From: Candidatus Megaera polyxenophila
Lineage (GTDB): Bacteria > Pseudomonadota > Alphaproteobacteria > Rickettsiales > Rickettsiaceae
DNA length: 64,000 nt
Assembly: GCA_037101405.1 (NCBI GenBank)
Contig: AP017964.1
Location: 558,001-622,000, forward strand
Direction: 5' to 3'
A model generated the notes under the pieces. That model was given only the letters and a program-made list of their open reading frames with translations, ran no database searches and had not been told where the DNA came from. Within the stretch, counting starts at the first letter, position 1. Each line of letters starts with the position of its first letter. Positions 27,627 to 37,358 of this stretch are shown piece by piece. The position numbers were made by a program, and so were the translations under genes.

Positions 27627-28571
27627 ATGTACAGTGTTTTTTGTAATGTTTTGCCTATTGTTTTGATTGCTCTTATTGGAAGTTTTATAAGAAAGAAGTG
27701 GCTTATTTCTGATGAATTTTGGCGTGGACTAGAGAAATTATCTTTTTATATTTTATTCCCGGCTGTCTTGTTTGGTAGTACTTATAGGCTTGAATTAGCA
27801 GCTACCCAATTTTTTCGATTAGTTATTGCTCTGGTAATCTCAAATTTAATAGTTTCTGGCCTTGTAGTCTATCATCAAACGAAACAAAATTACGATAAAG
27901 CTCAATTTACTTCATTATTTCAGGGTGCTACCAGATATAACAATTATATTTTCTTTGCTCTGAGTTCTGCTTTATTTGGAGAAAACGGGTTGTCAGTAGT
28001 AGCGAGTATCTCGCCCTATATGATAGTGCTCACTAATGTTACAGCAATCATGTGCTTTGTTTATTATCTACCTCTAGAAAACGGAGGTGCTTCTAAAAGG
28101 CAAAGTATGGTCCTAATGATGAAATCTATTATAACTAATCCTTTTGTTATTGCTAGCTTAGTCGGTTTTGCGTTTAACTATTTCAAAATTGATTTAAATA
28201 TGGGAATTGAAAAAACAATTGACAGTATAGCTAATTCGGCTTTAACAATTGGCATATTAATAGTTGGTGCTAGCTTAAAGTTTAAAATTAATCCTGATCA
28301 TATGAAAATAATTATTTCTGCAAGCTTTATTAAACTTATTATTACTCCAGTAATAACTTTTATAATTTTATGGATTATGTCAATTAGTGGTATAGCAAAA
28401 TCTGTAGGAATTTTATTTAGCTGTCTGCCATGCGCAAGCTCTGCCTATATATTATCGAGACAACTTGGTGGTGATCCGGAGACAATGTCATCGATAATTA
28501 CTTCTACTACTGTATTTTCTATCTTGTCATTATCTATACTTGTGTATATCGCTCGCGTAGCGATGATGTAG
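27627..28571 (+). CDS. AEC-family (auxin efflux carrier) transporter
   Basis: 314 residues with about ten membrane helices. The N-terminus VLPIVLIALIGSFIRKKWLI is typical of the AEC/MdcF fold, and so are GATRYNNYIFFALSSALFG, FKIDLNMGIEKTIDSIANSALTIGILIVGASLKF and the end SIITSTTVFSILSLSILVYI. Family members carry organic acids such as malate, malonate or lactate, or auxin. Only 24 bases separate it from the malic enzyme gene downstream, so co-transcription and a malate-related substrate are reasonable inferences. Confidence 0.85.
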   Translation: MYSVFCNVLPIVLIALIGSFIRKKWLISDEFWRGLEKLSFYILFPAVLFGSTYRLELAATQFFRLVIALVISNLIVSGLVVYHQTKQNYDKAQFTSLFQGATRYNNYIFFALSSALFGENGLSVVASISPYMIVLTNVTAIMCFVYYLPLENGGASKRQSMVLMMKSIITNPFVIASLVGFAFNYFKIDLNMGIEKTIDSIANSALTIGILIVGASLKFKINPDHMKIIISASFIKLIITPVITFIILWIMSISGIAKSVGILFSCLPCASSAYILSRQLGGDPETMSSIITSTTVFSILSLSILVYIARVAMM

Positions 28572-28595
28572 TTAAATTAATTTGTATATATTAAA

Positions 28596-30872
28596 ATGGA
28601 TAAAAAACATTCACCCGATTATATAAAAGCTTTAGAATATCATGAAAAAGGTCAGCCTGGGAAAATTGCTTTAAAACCTACAAAACATCTTTTAACTCAA
28701 CATGATCTGTCTTTGGCCTATTCTCCGGGAGTGGCAGCACCTTGTCTTGAAATTAAGAATAATCCAGATGATATATATAAATATACTGCACGTGGTAATA
28801 CGGTAGCAGTAATATCCAATGGTACAGCTGTTTTAGGTCTTGGCAATTTAGGAGCAGCAGCTTCCAAACCCGTCATGGAAGGAAAAGCGGTATTATTTAA
28901 GAAATTTGCCGATATTGATTGTTTTGATATAGAAGTAGATACAGCTGATCCTGAAGAATTCATTAACACAGTAAAGCATCTAGGATATAGCTGGGGTGGA
29001 ATTAATTTAGAGGATATAAAAGCTCCTGAGTGTTTTATCATCGAAGAAAGGCTTAAAGAATTAATGGATATCCCGGTTTTTCATGATGACCAACATGGAA
29101 CTGCTATAATTACTGGAGCCGCTCTAATTAATGCAGTTCTTCTGACAAAAAGAAAAATGTCAGAAATTAAGATGGTAGTAAATGGAGCAGGAGCAGCAGC
29201 TATGTCTTGTATCAACCTTGCCATATCTCTAGGAGTCAATAAAGATAATATTATTCTTTGTGATACTCAAGGCGTTATATATAAAGGACGTGCAGAAGGA
29301 ATGAATAAGTGGAAAGAAGAAAAGGCCATTGATACTCCTCATCGTACATTAAGCGAAGCAATCAAAGGTGCAGATGTATTTTTGGGACTTTCAGTCAAAG
29401 GAGCTATGACAAAGGAAATGGTAGCTTCAATGACTAAAAACCCGATAATTTTTGCTATGGCCAATCCTGATCCAGAAATTACACCTGAAGATATAAAATC
29501 GGTCAGGAATGATGCAATAATTGCTACTGGCAGATCAGATTACGATAATCAAGTAAATAATGTAATGGGTTTTCCTTATATTTTTAGAGGAGCTCTCGAT
29601 GTTAGAGCTACTTGCATTAACGAAGAAATGAAAATAGCAGCCGCTTACGCCTTAGCAGAATTAGCTAGAAAACCCGTGCCAGGAGAGGTTTATCGTGCTT
29701 ATAATAGCAGTAGGAAAACATTTGGTCCTGATTACATTATTCCCGTTCCTTTTGATCCAAGGTTAATTACTACTGTTCCAGTAGCTGTAGCACAAGCTGC
29801 ACTTAAAAGTGGTGTAGCAAAAATTAAGGAACTTAATATCAAAAAATATAGGTCAGAACTTGCAAACAGGTTAAATCCTACCTCGAATTATATGCATTTT
29901 GTATTTGATAAAATCACCCATGATAAACCTAAAAGGGTGATTTTTGCAGAAGGTGAAGAGGAAGAAGTAATAAAAGCAGCAATGATGTTACGTGATGAGC
30001 ATTACGGAAGCCCAATTCTCGTAGGAAGACACAGTAAAATTGATCCCATTGTCCAAGCCTTAGGGGAAGGATATTCCCTTGAAAATATTACAGTTATGAA
30101 TGCTGCAATCAATAATAATTTGAACAAATACATAGATTATCTTTACAAAAAGTTACAGCGCAAAGGATATTTATATAGAGATTGTGCAAGGCTTGTTAAA
30201 TCTGATAGAAACATTTTTGCTGCTTGTATGATGGCTTGCGGAGATGCTGACGCTATGGTGACAGGCCTTACAAAAAGTTATTACGACAGTATAGATGATA
30301 TATCGAAAGTAATCATGCCTAAAAAAAGCAAAAGAATTATTGGATATTCTATAATGCTATCTCGGGAACATAATATAATCTTTGCTGATAATACGGTTTG
30401 TGAATTACCTCAAGCAGAAGATTTAGTAGAAATTACTCTGCAGACAGCAGAAGTAGCTAAATCTATGGGATATACTCCAAGAATTGCTATAGTGTCTTTT
30501 TCCAATTTTGGTAATCCACTTCGAGAAAAATCATCGAGAGTTCGCGAGGCAATCACCATACTTGATAAAATGGATTTAGATTTTGAATATGATGGGGAAA
30601 TGTCGGCAGAAGTAGCATTGAATACTAATTTGCAGAAATTGTACCCTTTCTGTAGGTTAACAGGTCCTGCAAACGTTTTAATTATGCCTGGTCTCCATTC
30701 GGCTGCTATTGCAACTCACTTACTTGAAGAACTAGCAGGTGAGGTATTTATTGGCCCAATTTTAAATGGTTTTGAATACCCTGTGCAAATCATACCTATG
30801 GGTTCTTCTGCAACTGATATACTTGAAGTAGTCGCCTTTGCGATTATGGATTGTATTAATAACAAAAATTAA
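28596..30872 (+). CDS. maeB: NADP-dependent malic enzyme with phosphotransacetylase-like domain
   Basis: 758 residues. The N-terminal malic enzyme domain (about 1-420) has DLSLAYSPGVAAPC, AVISNGTAVLGLGNLGAAASKPVMEGK, PVFHDDQHGTAIITGAAL and VVNGAGAAAMSCINL. The C-terminal part (about 425-758) resembles phosphate acetyltransferase: FAEGEEEEVIKAAMMLRDE, ITVMN-type segments, and GPILNGFEYPVQIIPMGSSATDI. This two-domain form is the normal MaeB of proteobacteria, in which the second domain is usually regulatory rather than catalytic. It converts malate to pyruvate and CO2 with NADPH. It follows an AEC transporter by 24 bases. Confidence 0.93.
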   Translation: MDKKHSPDYIKALEYHEKGQPGKIALKPTKHLLTQHDLSLAYSPGVAAPCLEIKNNPDDIYKYTARGNTVAVISNGTAVLGLGNLGAAASKPVMEGKAVLFKKFADIDCFDIEVDTADPEEFINTVKHLGYSWGGINLEDIKAPECFIIEERLKELMDIPVFHDDQHGTAIITGAALINAVLLTKRKMSEIKMVVNGAGAAAMSCINLAISLGVNKDNIILCDTQGVIYKGRAEGMNKWKEEKAIDTPHRTLSEAIKGADVFLGLSVKGAMTKEMVASMTKNPIIFAMANPDPEITPEDIKSVRNDAIIATGRSDYDNQVNNVMGFPYIFRGALDVRATCINEEMKIAAAYALAELARKPVPGEVYRAYNSSRKTFGPDYIIPVPFDPRLITTVPVAVAQAALKSGVAKIKELNIKKYRSELANRLNPTSNYMHFVFDKITHDKPKRVIFAEGEEEEVIKAAMMLRDEHYGSPILVGRHSKIDPIVQALGEGYSLENITVMNAAINNNLNKYIDYLYKKLQRKGYLYRDCARLVKSDRNIFAACMMACGDADAMVTGLTKSYYDSIDDISKVIMPKKSKRIIGYSIMLSREHNIIFADNTVCELPQAEDLVEITLQTAEVAKSMGYTPRIAIVSFSNFGNPLREKSSRVREAITILDKMDLDFEYDGEMSAEVALNTNLQKLYPFCRLTGPANVLIMPGLHSAAIATHLLEELAGEVFIGPILNGFEYPVQIIPMGSSATDILEVVAFAIMDCINNKN

Positions 30873-30905
30873 ATATATACAGACCAATCTATTTAAGTAA
30901 ATTTT

Positions 30906-31298
30906 ATGCAATCACTAAACATTAGTTCTGCCAAAGCCCATTTATCATCTTTGCTAAAAAAATAAGGAGAAATTGAAGAAGAAATAATAATTGAAAGAAC
31001 TGGAAAACCTATAGCTAAAATTCTTAAATACAAACCTATAAAAAGTTGTAATAGATTAAGCTTGTTAAAAAACAAAATTATTTAGGCTGGCGATTTTATA
31101 CCTCAATTACAAGAAAATGGATTTGATTTATTAGACATCCAATTACAAGCATATTATAACCCTGTCTGAATTACCCCCGTTACACATAGAGGCCCATTTG
31201 ATAGGATGTCAATAGCTCAAGCTAGTCACGAAGGTTTATCGCTAATTACTACTGACTCAGAAATAATCAAACATGAACTGCGAATTATTATAAATTAA
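30906..31298 (+). pseudogene. Remnant of a Phd antitoxin / PIN toxin pair
   Basis: One frame of 131 codons with three internal stops (TAA, TAG, TGA). It reads MQSLNISSAKAHLSSLLKK, stop, GEIEEEIIIERTGKPIAKIL (Phd/YefM-type antitoxin). After the second stop it jumps to DFIPQLQENGFDLLDIQLQ and, after the third, THRGPFDRMSIAQASHEGL then LITTDSEIIKHEL. That is the C-terminal end of a PIN-domain toxin (pattern HRDPFDRMLIAQA). The toxin's N-terminal half has been deleted so that antitoxin and toxin remains are joined. The rest of the gap 30873-31343 is empty. Confidence 0.75.
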
Positions 31299-32304
31299 TT
31301 CGCCTTTAAAAGTTAGTGAAGAATCAAAATACTAAAACTTTAATTAAATTGGCAAAGAAAACGCAACAGTAACCCCTTTATCTTGATTTTGCGTAGCCCA
31401 TATCTGACCATTATGCACTTCAATAATTTTTTTACACAAAGCAAGCCCTATACCTCTACCACCTGCAGGAGTTTTAGTATTTGAACCGACTGTAAAAGGA
31501 TCAAAAATTTCTAATAACTCATCTTTAGGAATACCTATTCCTTCATCTTTTACACTAAAGACAATATTATTGTTTTGTTCTGATTTTAACTTAATTGTAA
31601 TTGCTCCTTGTTTAGAATATTGAATAGCATTTACTATTATATTGTCTATAGCACTTGAGATATAATATTTATCACATAGGCTAGTTAATTTACCTTCTAT
31701 TTGTAAATCAAACCACAAGTTTTCTTTATCTTTGTCGGCAATATACAATTTTTTACATAGTTCTAATCTTTCGTAAACTAAATCAGTTAAGTTTACTTGA
31801 GTCTTATTTAGGTCGTAGTTAACGTTACTGAGTTGTGATAAATCAATCAGGTTATTTACTAAACTGGTTAACCTTTCAGAGCTATCAGCAATGTCCTTAA
31901 TTGCCTTACGCCTTTGCTCTTCGTTAAATTTATCGTAGTTGTCCGACAAAACCTGCCCAAGACTAGTAATACCAACAATTGGTGTACGGGTTTCGTGCCC
32001 TAGATTCCGCAAGAGCTCATTTTTAATTTCATATAGCTTAGTTAGTTCTTTCTTTTGGTCTAGCACTTTATTGCTTAAAAAGGCATTATTACCCTCTGTT
32101 AATTCTTGATATTGCTGCTTTGGTTTTAAAAAAGCTATTAATATAGCACTTACCAAAAGTAAGGAGTAGGTTATACTGAACTGTAAATCATTCATATAAT
32201 CACTTAAGGGATTTATATCGATATAAGTTTTTAGTATACAACACTAAGTACCACTCCCCCGATAATCATCAATAGAGCAAGTTGCCAGCACATTAAAATC
32301 GATA

Positions 32305-32329
32305 GAGTTATGATGGAAAGTTGTGTATG
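32305..32329 (+). repeat. Left inverted repeat of the IS256 element
   Basis: GAGTTATGATGGAAAGTTGT and five more bases. It agrees with the inverse of the right end at about 20 of 25 positions, with the outer GAGTTAT and inner GTTGTGTATG exact. Confidence 0.85.
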
Positions 32330-32421
32330 GAGGTGAGATAGAAGATTAGGTGGCGTATTCGCAAATTAATATTATTATTGTAATTTGCAAATCCTATTAA
32401 CAATAAAATAAGGAATACACC

Positions 32422-33699
32422 ATGAGAAAGAGTAATATAATTGATTATAAAAATCCAACACAAAATTTAGTAACAGATGTATTAAGTGAGTTTTTAAGGG
32501 AGTCAGCTCAAAAAATGTTGCAACTAGCTATAGAGGAAGAGGTACAAAATTTTATATCATCCTACCAAGATAAGTTACTTACTAATGGGAGTAAACAAGT
32601 CGTCCGCAATGGCTACTTACCTGAGCGCAACATACAAACCGGTATAGGAGAGGTAGCAGTAAAAGTACCACGGGTAAGAGATAGAGGTAAAGAGGATATA
32701 AAATTCTCTTCTAATCTGATTCCGCAATACATGAGGCGTACGGTTACTATAGATGTTCTATTACCGCTACTTTATTTAAAGGGAATATCTACTACAGATT
32801 TTGCTGATAGCTTTGAACCTATATTGGGTAGCAAGCCAAAGAACTTATCACCTAATGTAATATCCAGGCTAAAATCTGAGTGGTATGATCAATATTTGTT
32901 ATGGCAAAGACGAGATTTAACAAAGAAGAAATATGTCTACTTCTGGGTTGATGGTATTTATTTACAGGCAAGAATGGAATCGGAGAAGAACTGTATTTTG
33001 GTAATAATTGGTGTTGATGAATACGGAAAAAAGGAATTGGTCGCTATAGATGATGGTTTTAGAGAAAGCAAGGAAAGCTGGCAAGGATTATTACTCGACA
33101 TAAAAAGCAGAGGTCTGATACACTCTCCTGCCTTAGCTGTTGGAGATGGAGCACTTGGTTTTTGGGGAGCTCTGACAGAAGAATATCCTACTACGGTACA
33201 TCAGCGCTGTTGGGTACATAAGACTTCTAATATTTTGAATAAGTTACCAAAATCTCAGCAAGCTAAAGCCAAGCAAATGATACATAATATTTATATGGCT
33301 AGTTCTAGAGAAGAAGCTGAATCCAGTTGGAAAAAATTTATCTTGGCTTATTCTGCTAAATATCCTAAGGCTACAGAATGCTTATTGAAAAATGAAAAAG
33401 AGTTATTAGCTTTTTACGATTTTCCAGGGGAGCACTGGATACATTTGCGGACAACTAATCCTATTGAATCTACCTTTGCTACGGTTAAGCATAGAACTAG
33501 AAAATCTAGGAATTGTTTTTCGAGAAATACTATTATTGCTGCTACCTATAAATTATTCCTTGAAGCAGAAAAAAGGTGGAAACCTTTACGAGGTAAAAAC
33601 CGCATTGCCCAAGTTATTAATATGGAAAAATTTATAGATGGAATTCATGTAAGTGAAATTAGTAACGATAACTTAAATGAGAAAAAATATGTTGCCTAA
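32422..33699 (+). CDS. IS256-family transposase
   Basis: 425 residues, full length for the Mutator/IS256 family. The N-terminal part contains QNFISSYQDK and RNGYLPERNIQTGIGEVAVKVPRVRDRG, the conserved start of this family. The catalytic residues are Asp in YFWVDGIYLQ, Asp in AVGDGALGFWGAL, and Glu in TTNPIESTFATVKHRTRKS. RCWVHKTSNILNKLPKSQQ is also characteristic. All three acidic residues are present and the frame is intact, so it may still be active. It starts 93 bases after the left inverted repeat. Confidence 0.96.
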   Translation: MRKSNIIDYKNPTQNLVTDVLSEFLRESAQKMLQLAIEEEVQNFISSYQDKLLTNGSKQVVRNGYLPERNIQTGIGEVAVKVPRVRDRGKEDIKFSSNLIPQYMRRTVTIDVLLPLLYLKGISTTDFADSFEPILGSKPKNLSPNVISRLKSEWYDQYLLWQRRDLTKKKYVYFWVDGIYLQARMESEKNCILVIIGVDEYGKKELVAIDDGFRESKESWQGLLLDIKSRGLIHSPALAVGDGALGFWGALTEEYPTTVHQRCWVHKTSNILNKLPKSQQAKAKQMIHNIYMASSREEAESSWKKFILAYSAKYPKATECLLKNEKELLAFYDFPGEHWIHLRTTNPIESTFATVKHRTRKSRNCFSRNTIIAATYKLFLEAEKRWKPLRGKNRIAQVINMEKFIDGIHVSEISNDNLNEKKYVA

Positions 33700-33706
33700 T
33701 TTTTTT

Positions 33707-33731
33707 CATACACAACATTTGACAATAACTC
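33707..33731 (-). repeat. Right inverted repeat of the IS256 element
   Basis: Inverse match of 32305-32329, starting just after the transposase stop. The next nine bases, AAATCGATA (33732-33740), duplicate those before the left end. Confidence 0.85.
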
Positions 33732-35863
33732 AAATCGATATAGTAACTAGGCTTGTAATTAATATAGCAACCTGTACCTGAGAAAATTGACCAATAATAG
33801 CTAATAAACTGGCGCAAAAAGCTAAATTATAAAATACTGCTATATTCCATAATATAAATATAAATACTCTATTTTTAAATTCTTTTACCCAAAAGGTATA
33901 TGTAATAAATATAGTTGATAAGGTAAGTACTGAATAGTACATAAAGTAAAGCACAACTTCATATTTTTGGTGTAAAGCTTTTGGTAAAGCATAAGCACTA
34001 GAGAATACCATGAGTATACAAAACAAACCAAAATAGACCATGATTCTTTCTTCTTTTGGAGTGTTGTTTTTACAGAAATGACTAAAACTAAAAGTTTTTA
34101 GTAAGTAAATAAAATTTGTTATTTTTCTTTTTCTTTCTAACCTTATGCTTTCAAGAGGTCCTCTGTCTTTAATACCAACCCATCCTCCTTTTTCTCCCAA
34201 TATATAATGACTTCCTATAAAAAATACTAGGCTAATTAAAGTACCAGGTATACCTGGTATTATATTATATTTCTCAGAAAATACTGAAAAATATAATACA
34301 GTAACAAATCCAGATACCATACCAATTAATACAGCCTTAGCAGTACTACGAAAACCAAAAATGGCTAGTGTAAAAGGTACTGTCACAACCGGCATATAGA
34401 AGCTATATACAGATAAAAGTAACTCTAATAGGTTTCCGCAAATAAACTAACACAAAGGGCTATAATGCCAACAAACAATGAAAAAACACGGGCTAAAAAT
34501 AATTCTTTTTTCTCTGTTAAATTTATACCAGTAGACTTAATAAAATCGTAGCTAAGTAGTACCGATGATGAATTTATATAACTATCTGCAGTAGACATAA
34601 CCATTGCCATGATACCAACAACAAAAGCTCCTTTTAATCCGTAAGTTAAATAATGATCTAGTATATACTGAATAACATTATCTGCATTTATACCAGTAAT
34701 GCCCGGATCAGCTCTAAATAAAACCCCAATAACAGTATGCACTAGAGCATCACAAAGAAGGATAAAGAAGATAGCTATAATAAAAGATTTAGATACTTGT
34801 GATGTAGATTTAGCCATCGATATTCTTTGGAAAATTGCCGGATCAAGAAGTGGTATCATTAAAAATAGGCATAAGTACAAAGTATCGTTAATAACTTGTT
34901 TTTGGGAATCAGAAATTAAACTATAATTAAATATTGGATCAGTTATAACAGCTGTAATTATTTGGTCATTATTATCAAATGATTTCCAAATTAAAAAGGC
35001 AACCATTGGCGTGACAACACCAAAAGTAAAAAACTGAATTAAATCAGTAAAAGTTACTGATTTAATTCCCCCAAAAGTAGAATAAATAATTATTATTAAG
35101 CTACTTAATGTGGTAGCATATACACCAGGCATCCCAAGCCATAGACTTAAGAGGGTATGTAAAACTAGAAATTGCATAGCAATTCTACCTATTGCGGGAA
35201 CTGTACTAAATATAGCTATAATACCTCTTATATAGCGGTTATTATATATATCATTCATAGCCTCTGCTATTGATAGTTTTCCTAGAAATTCTGCCATTCT
35301 GGGGGCATAAAAATAAGCAATCAACCAAAAAGATACTGCTTCAGCCAGGCTACATATCAAGAAAAAAATTCCTTGTGTATAGGTTTCAGCTACAGTGATG
35401 CTAAAATTAGAACCACCAATCCAAGTTGCTGCAATTGCGGCAACAATAGTTGCGGTAGAAAAATTTTTATTACCGATGGCATATTCCCTAATATTTTTTA
35501 TTCCATAACCAGAGAGAAGCCCACATATTAAATTTAAGGTTAGAAATCCAATTACTATTATTACATCTATATTAAAAAACATAATTTTATAACACCGATT
35601 TTTATTTTAATTATTAATTGAAAAAAATGGATTTGCAAAGAAGAAATTAACACTATAGGTAAAATTTAAAAAAACAATTAAACCGGATATTTATTTAATA
35701 CCCTTAGATTATAAGATTTATATAAGATTTTTCTTGGATAAGATTTACAATAAGTAACAAAACTTTTATTAAAAAAAACTGGAATTTAAAATAAATTTCA
35801 CTTTCTTCAACAATTATCCAGACATCTGATTATTCTGACCCATCTGCTGAAGCTTACATTTAA

Positions 35864-36694
35864 TTAATGATAACATCTAATAGGTTTGGTATATATACTT
35901 TCCCAGACTTGATCCCAACCTTCTTTATGTCCTACACCGGAAAAAGTTTCCTGAGCTACACAAGGTGAGGCAGAAACTCTAGTATATTTCTCAGCGATAA
36001 AAGGTGGAACTATTTTATCATTAGCTCCGGAAATATGCCACTGCGGTATATCTTTTATTAACGCTGCATAATCAATTGGGTTTAATGAACCACTCATCGG
36101 AATTACGTTGTGATATTCTGTAAAAGCTAAGTGATCTAGATTTCCCGCAATAGTTATAACGTCCTTAACCCTAGGGTTTCTTCCAGCTACTAAAACAGCG
36201 ATACCTCCACCTCCAGAATAACCAATCAAGCTGAATTTCTGATGATTAGCATTAACTTTGTTTATTACATCGTTAATAGCAGCTACTGAATCATCGGATA
36301 ATCTTTTATCTGTCCAATATGTCTTACTACATTTAGGATTTAATTCCATCGGTGTATATTGACAAGGCCTTCCCACATAAACAACATTTGGTCTTTTATC
36401 CATCGCAGCCAAGTTCATAAGCATTTGCTTGCGCGGAGTAGGATTTGGAGAAACAGTGTATTTGTTGATAAAAGCTAGACCGTCACCCTCGATATAAAAA
36501 ACGTAGGGAGCTTTTTTATCGTGGACTTTCTGATATGTGGTAATCACGAAATCTCCGCCCGGTACTAACACTCTCTCAAAGCCACTTAGCTCAACAACGG
36601 GAATAGTTTCTGCCTTATCTAGACTCTGGCAGGAAGAAAGCAAAAATGAGGCTATGATACCTACAAAAATAAACTTAAAAAGGTATCTCATCAT
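35864..36694 (-). CDS. Lipoprotein with alpha/beta hydrolase fold
   Basis: 276 residues. The signal peptide ends in lipobox LLSSC (lipidated Cys at residue 22). The body shows YVFYIEGDGLAF as the oxyanion strand, the nucleophile elbow IGYSGGGGIAVL (Ser near residue 162), an Asp in ISGANDKIVPP, and His in SGVGHKEGW. Together these form a complete Ser-Asp-His set. The protein should sit in the outer membrane or at the periplasmic face. Its start overlaps the 3' end of ssb by 20 bases on the same strand, so the two are co-transcribed. Substrate unknown. Related hydrolases occur widely in Rickettsiales but have no known job that I can name. Confidence 0.8.
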   Translation of the reverse strand: MMRYLFKFIFVGIIASFLLSSCQSLDKAETIPVVELSGFERVLVPGGDFVITTYQKVHDKKAPYVFYIEGDGLAFINKYTVSPNPTPRKQMLMNLAAMDKRPNVVYVGRPCQYTPMELNPKCSKTYWTDKRLSDDSVAAINDVINKVNANHQKFSLIGYSGGGGIAVLVAGRNPRVKDVITIAGNLDHLAFTEYHNVIPMSGSLNPIDYAALIKDIPQWHISGANDKIVPPFIAEKYTRVSASPCVAQETFSGVGHKEGWDQVWESIYTKPIRCYH

Positions 36695-37109
36695 CTAATT
36701 CACTATTATCAAAATTAGGTAAGTTATTGTTAGTATTTGTATCGGTAAAAGCACCAGCTTTACCGTCGAGAAGGATCAGACTTGCATTAAATCCTTGTAA
36801 AACAACCTCAGTAGTATATCTTTCCTGACCATTATTATCCACCCATTTCCTAGTTTGAAGTTGCCCTTCGATGTATAATTTTGAACCTTTTTTTATATAG
36901 TTTTTAACAATGCCAACCAAACCTTCCTTAAAAACTACAATACGATGCCATTCTGTTTTTTCTTTTTTCTCACCACTAATCTTATCTTTCCAAGCTTCAG
37001 TAGTTGCTATGCTAAAGCTAGCAATTTCCTTTCCATCAGAAGTGCTTCTAATCTCCGGATCTTTGCCTAAATTACCAATTAACGAAACTTTGTTTAAACT
37101 GCCTGCCAT
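36675..37109 (-). CDS. ssb: Single-stranded DNA-binding protein
   Basis: 144 residues with the SSB OB fold: MAGSLNKVSLIGNLGKDPEIR, FSIATTEAWKD, TEWHRIVVF, YIKKGSKLYIEGQLQTRKW and YTTEVVLQGF. A short Asn-rich linker leads to the acidic C-terminal tip DDEIPF, which recruits repair and replication partners. It is somewhat shorter than the E. coli protein owing to the short linker, as usual in Rickettsiales. The uvrA gene is divergent on the other side; ssb is often next to uvrA in bacteria and this pairing is conserved here. Confidence 0.96.
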   Translation of the reverse strand: MAGSLNKVSLIGNLGKDPEIRSTSDGKEIASFSIATTEAWKDKISGEKKEKTEWHRIVVFKEGLVGIVKNYIKKGSKLYIEGQLQTRKWVDNNGQERYTTEVVLQGFNASLILLDGKAGAFTDTNTNNNLPNFDNSELDDEIPF

Positions 37110-37358
37110 TAGTTATAATTCCTATTTTTCTTAAATTTAATAACGATTAAAAAATTTTCAGTTCTTCTGTAATAGCTATATCATATCCATAAACTCCTTT
37201 CAAAGAGAATTTACTACCCTCAGATATAAATTAATCAGAAACAGCTGAATTATTAGTAGTAGGAGTATAATTTAATCCATATTAAAATTTATTATTGCAT
37301 TACAGAGTTTTTGCCTACTATAATGCTCGAAGGCTTCAATATTAATCTATATTAAAAT

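Larger units (their letters stand above)
32305..33731. mobile_element. Complete IS256-family insertion sequence
   Basis: A 1427-bp element with imperfect inverted repeats of about 25 bp (32305-32329 and 33707-33731; shared GAGTTAT and GTTGTGTATG). It is flanked by an exact 9-bp duplication AAATCGATA at 32296-32304 and 33732-33740. It holds one transposase gene on the plus strand and sits inside the transporter-kinase pseudogene. Because the duplication is perfect, the insertion is fairly recent. The in-frame stops next to it lie in host sequence outside the element. Confidence 0.93.
31344..35582 (-). pseudogene. Disrupted sodium:solute symporter-histidine kinase fusion gene
   Basis: Read on the minus strand this was one gene like the intact paralogue at 45743-48583. 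The symporter part (34425-35582; FLTLNLICGLLSGYGIKNIREYAIGNKNFSTATIV...) breaks at about 34425, where one missing base shifts the frame (stop after AETY; the other frame goes on LELLLSVYSFYMPVV). The membrane part resumes at 34395 and is cut by an IS256 element at 32305-33731. Beyond the IS the frame goes on LMCWQLALLMIIGG and then meets three stops. The kinase part (31344-32195) still has the H-box NLGHETRTP and DEGIGIP/GGRGIGLALC boxes. Three independent kinds of damage show a dead gene. Confidence 0.9.
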
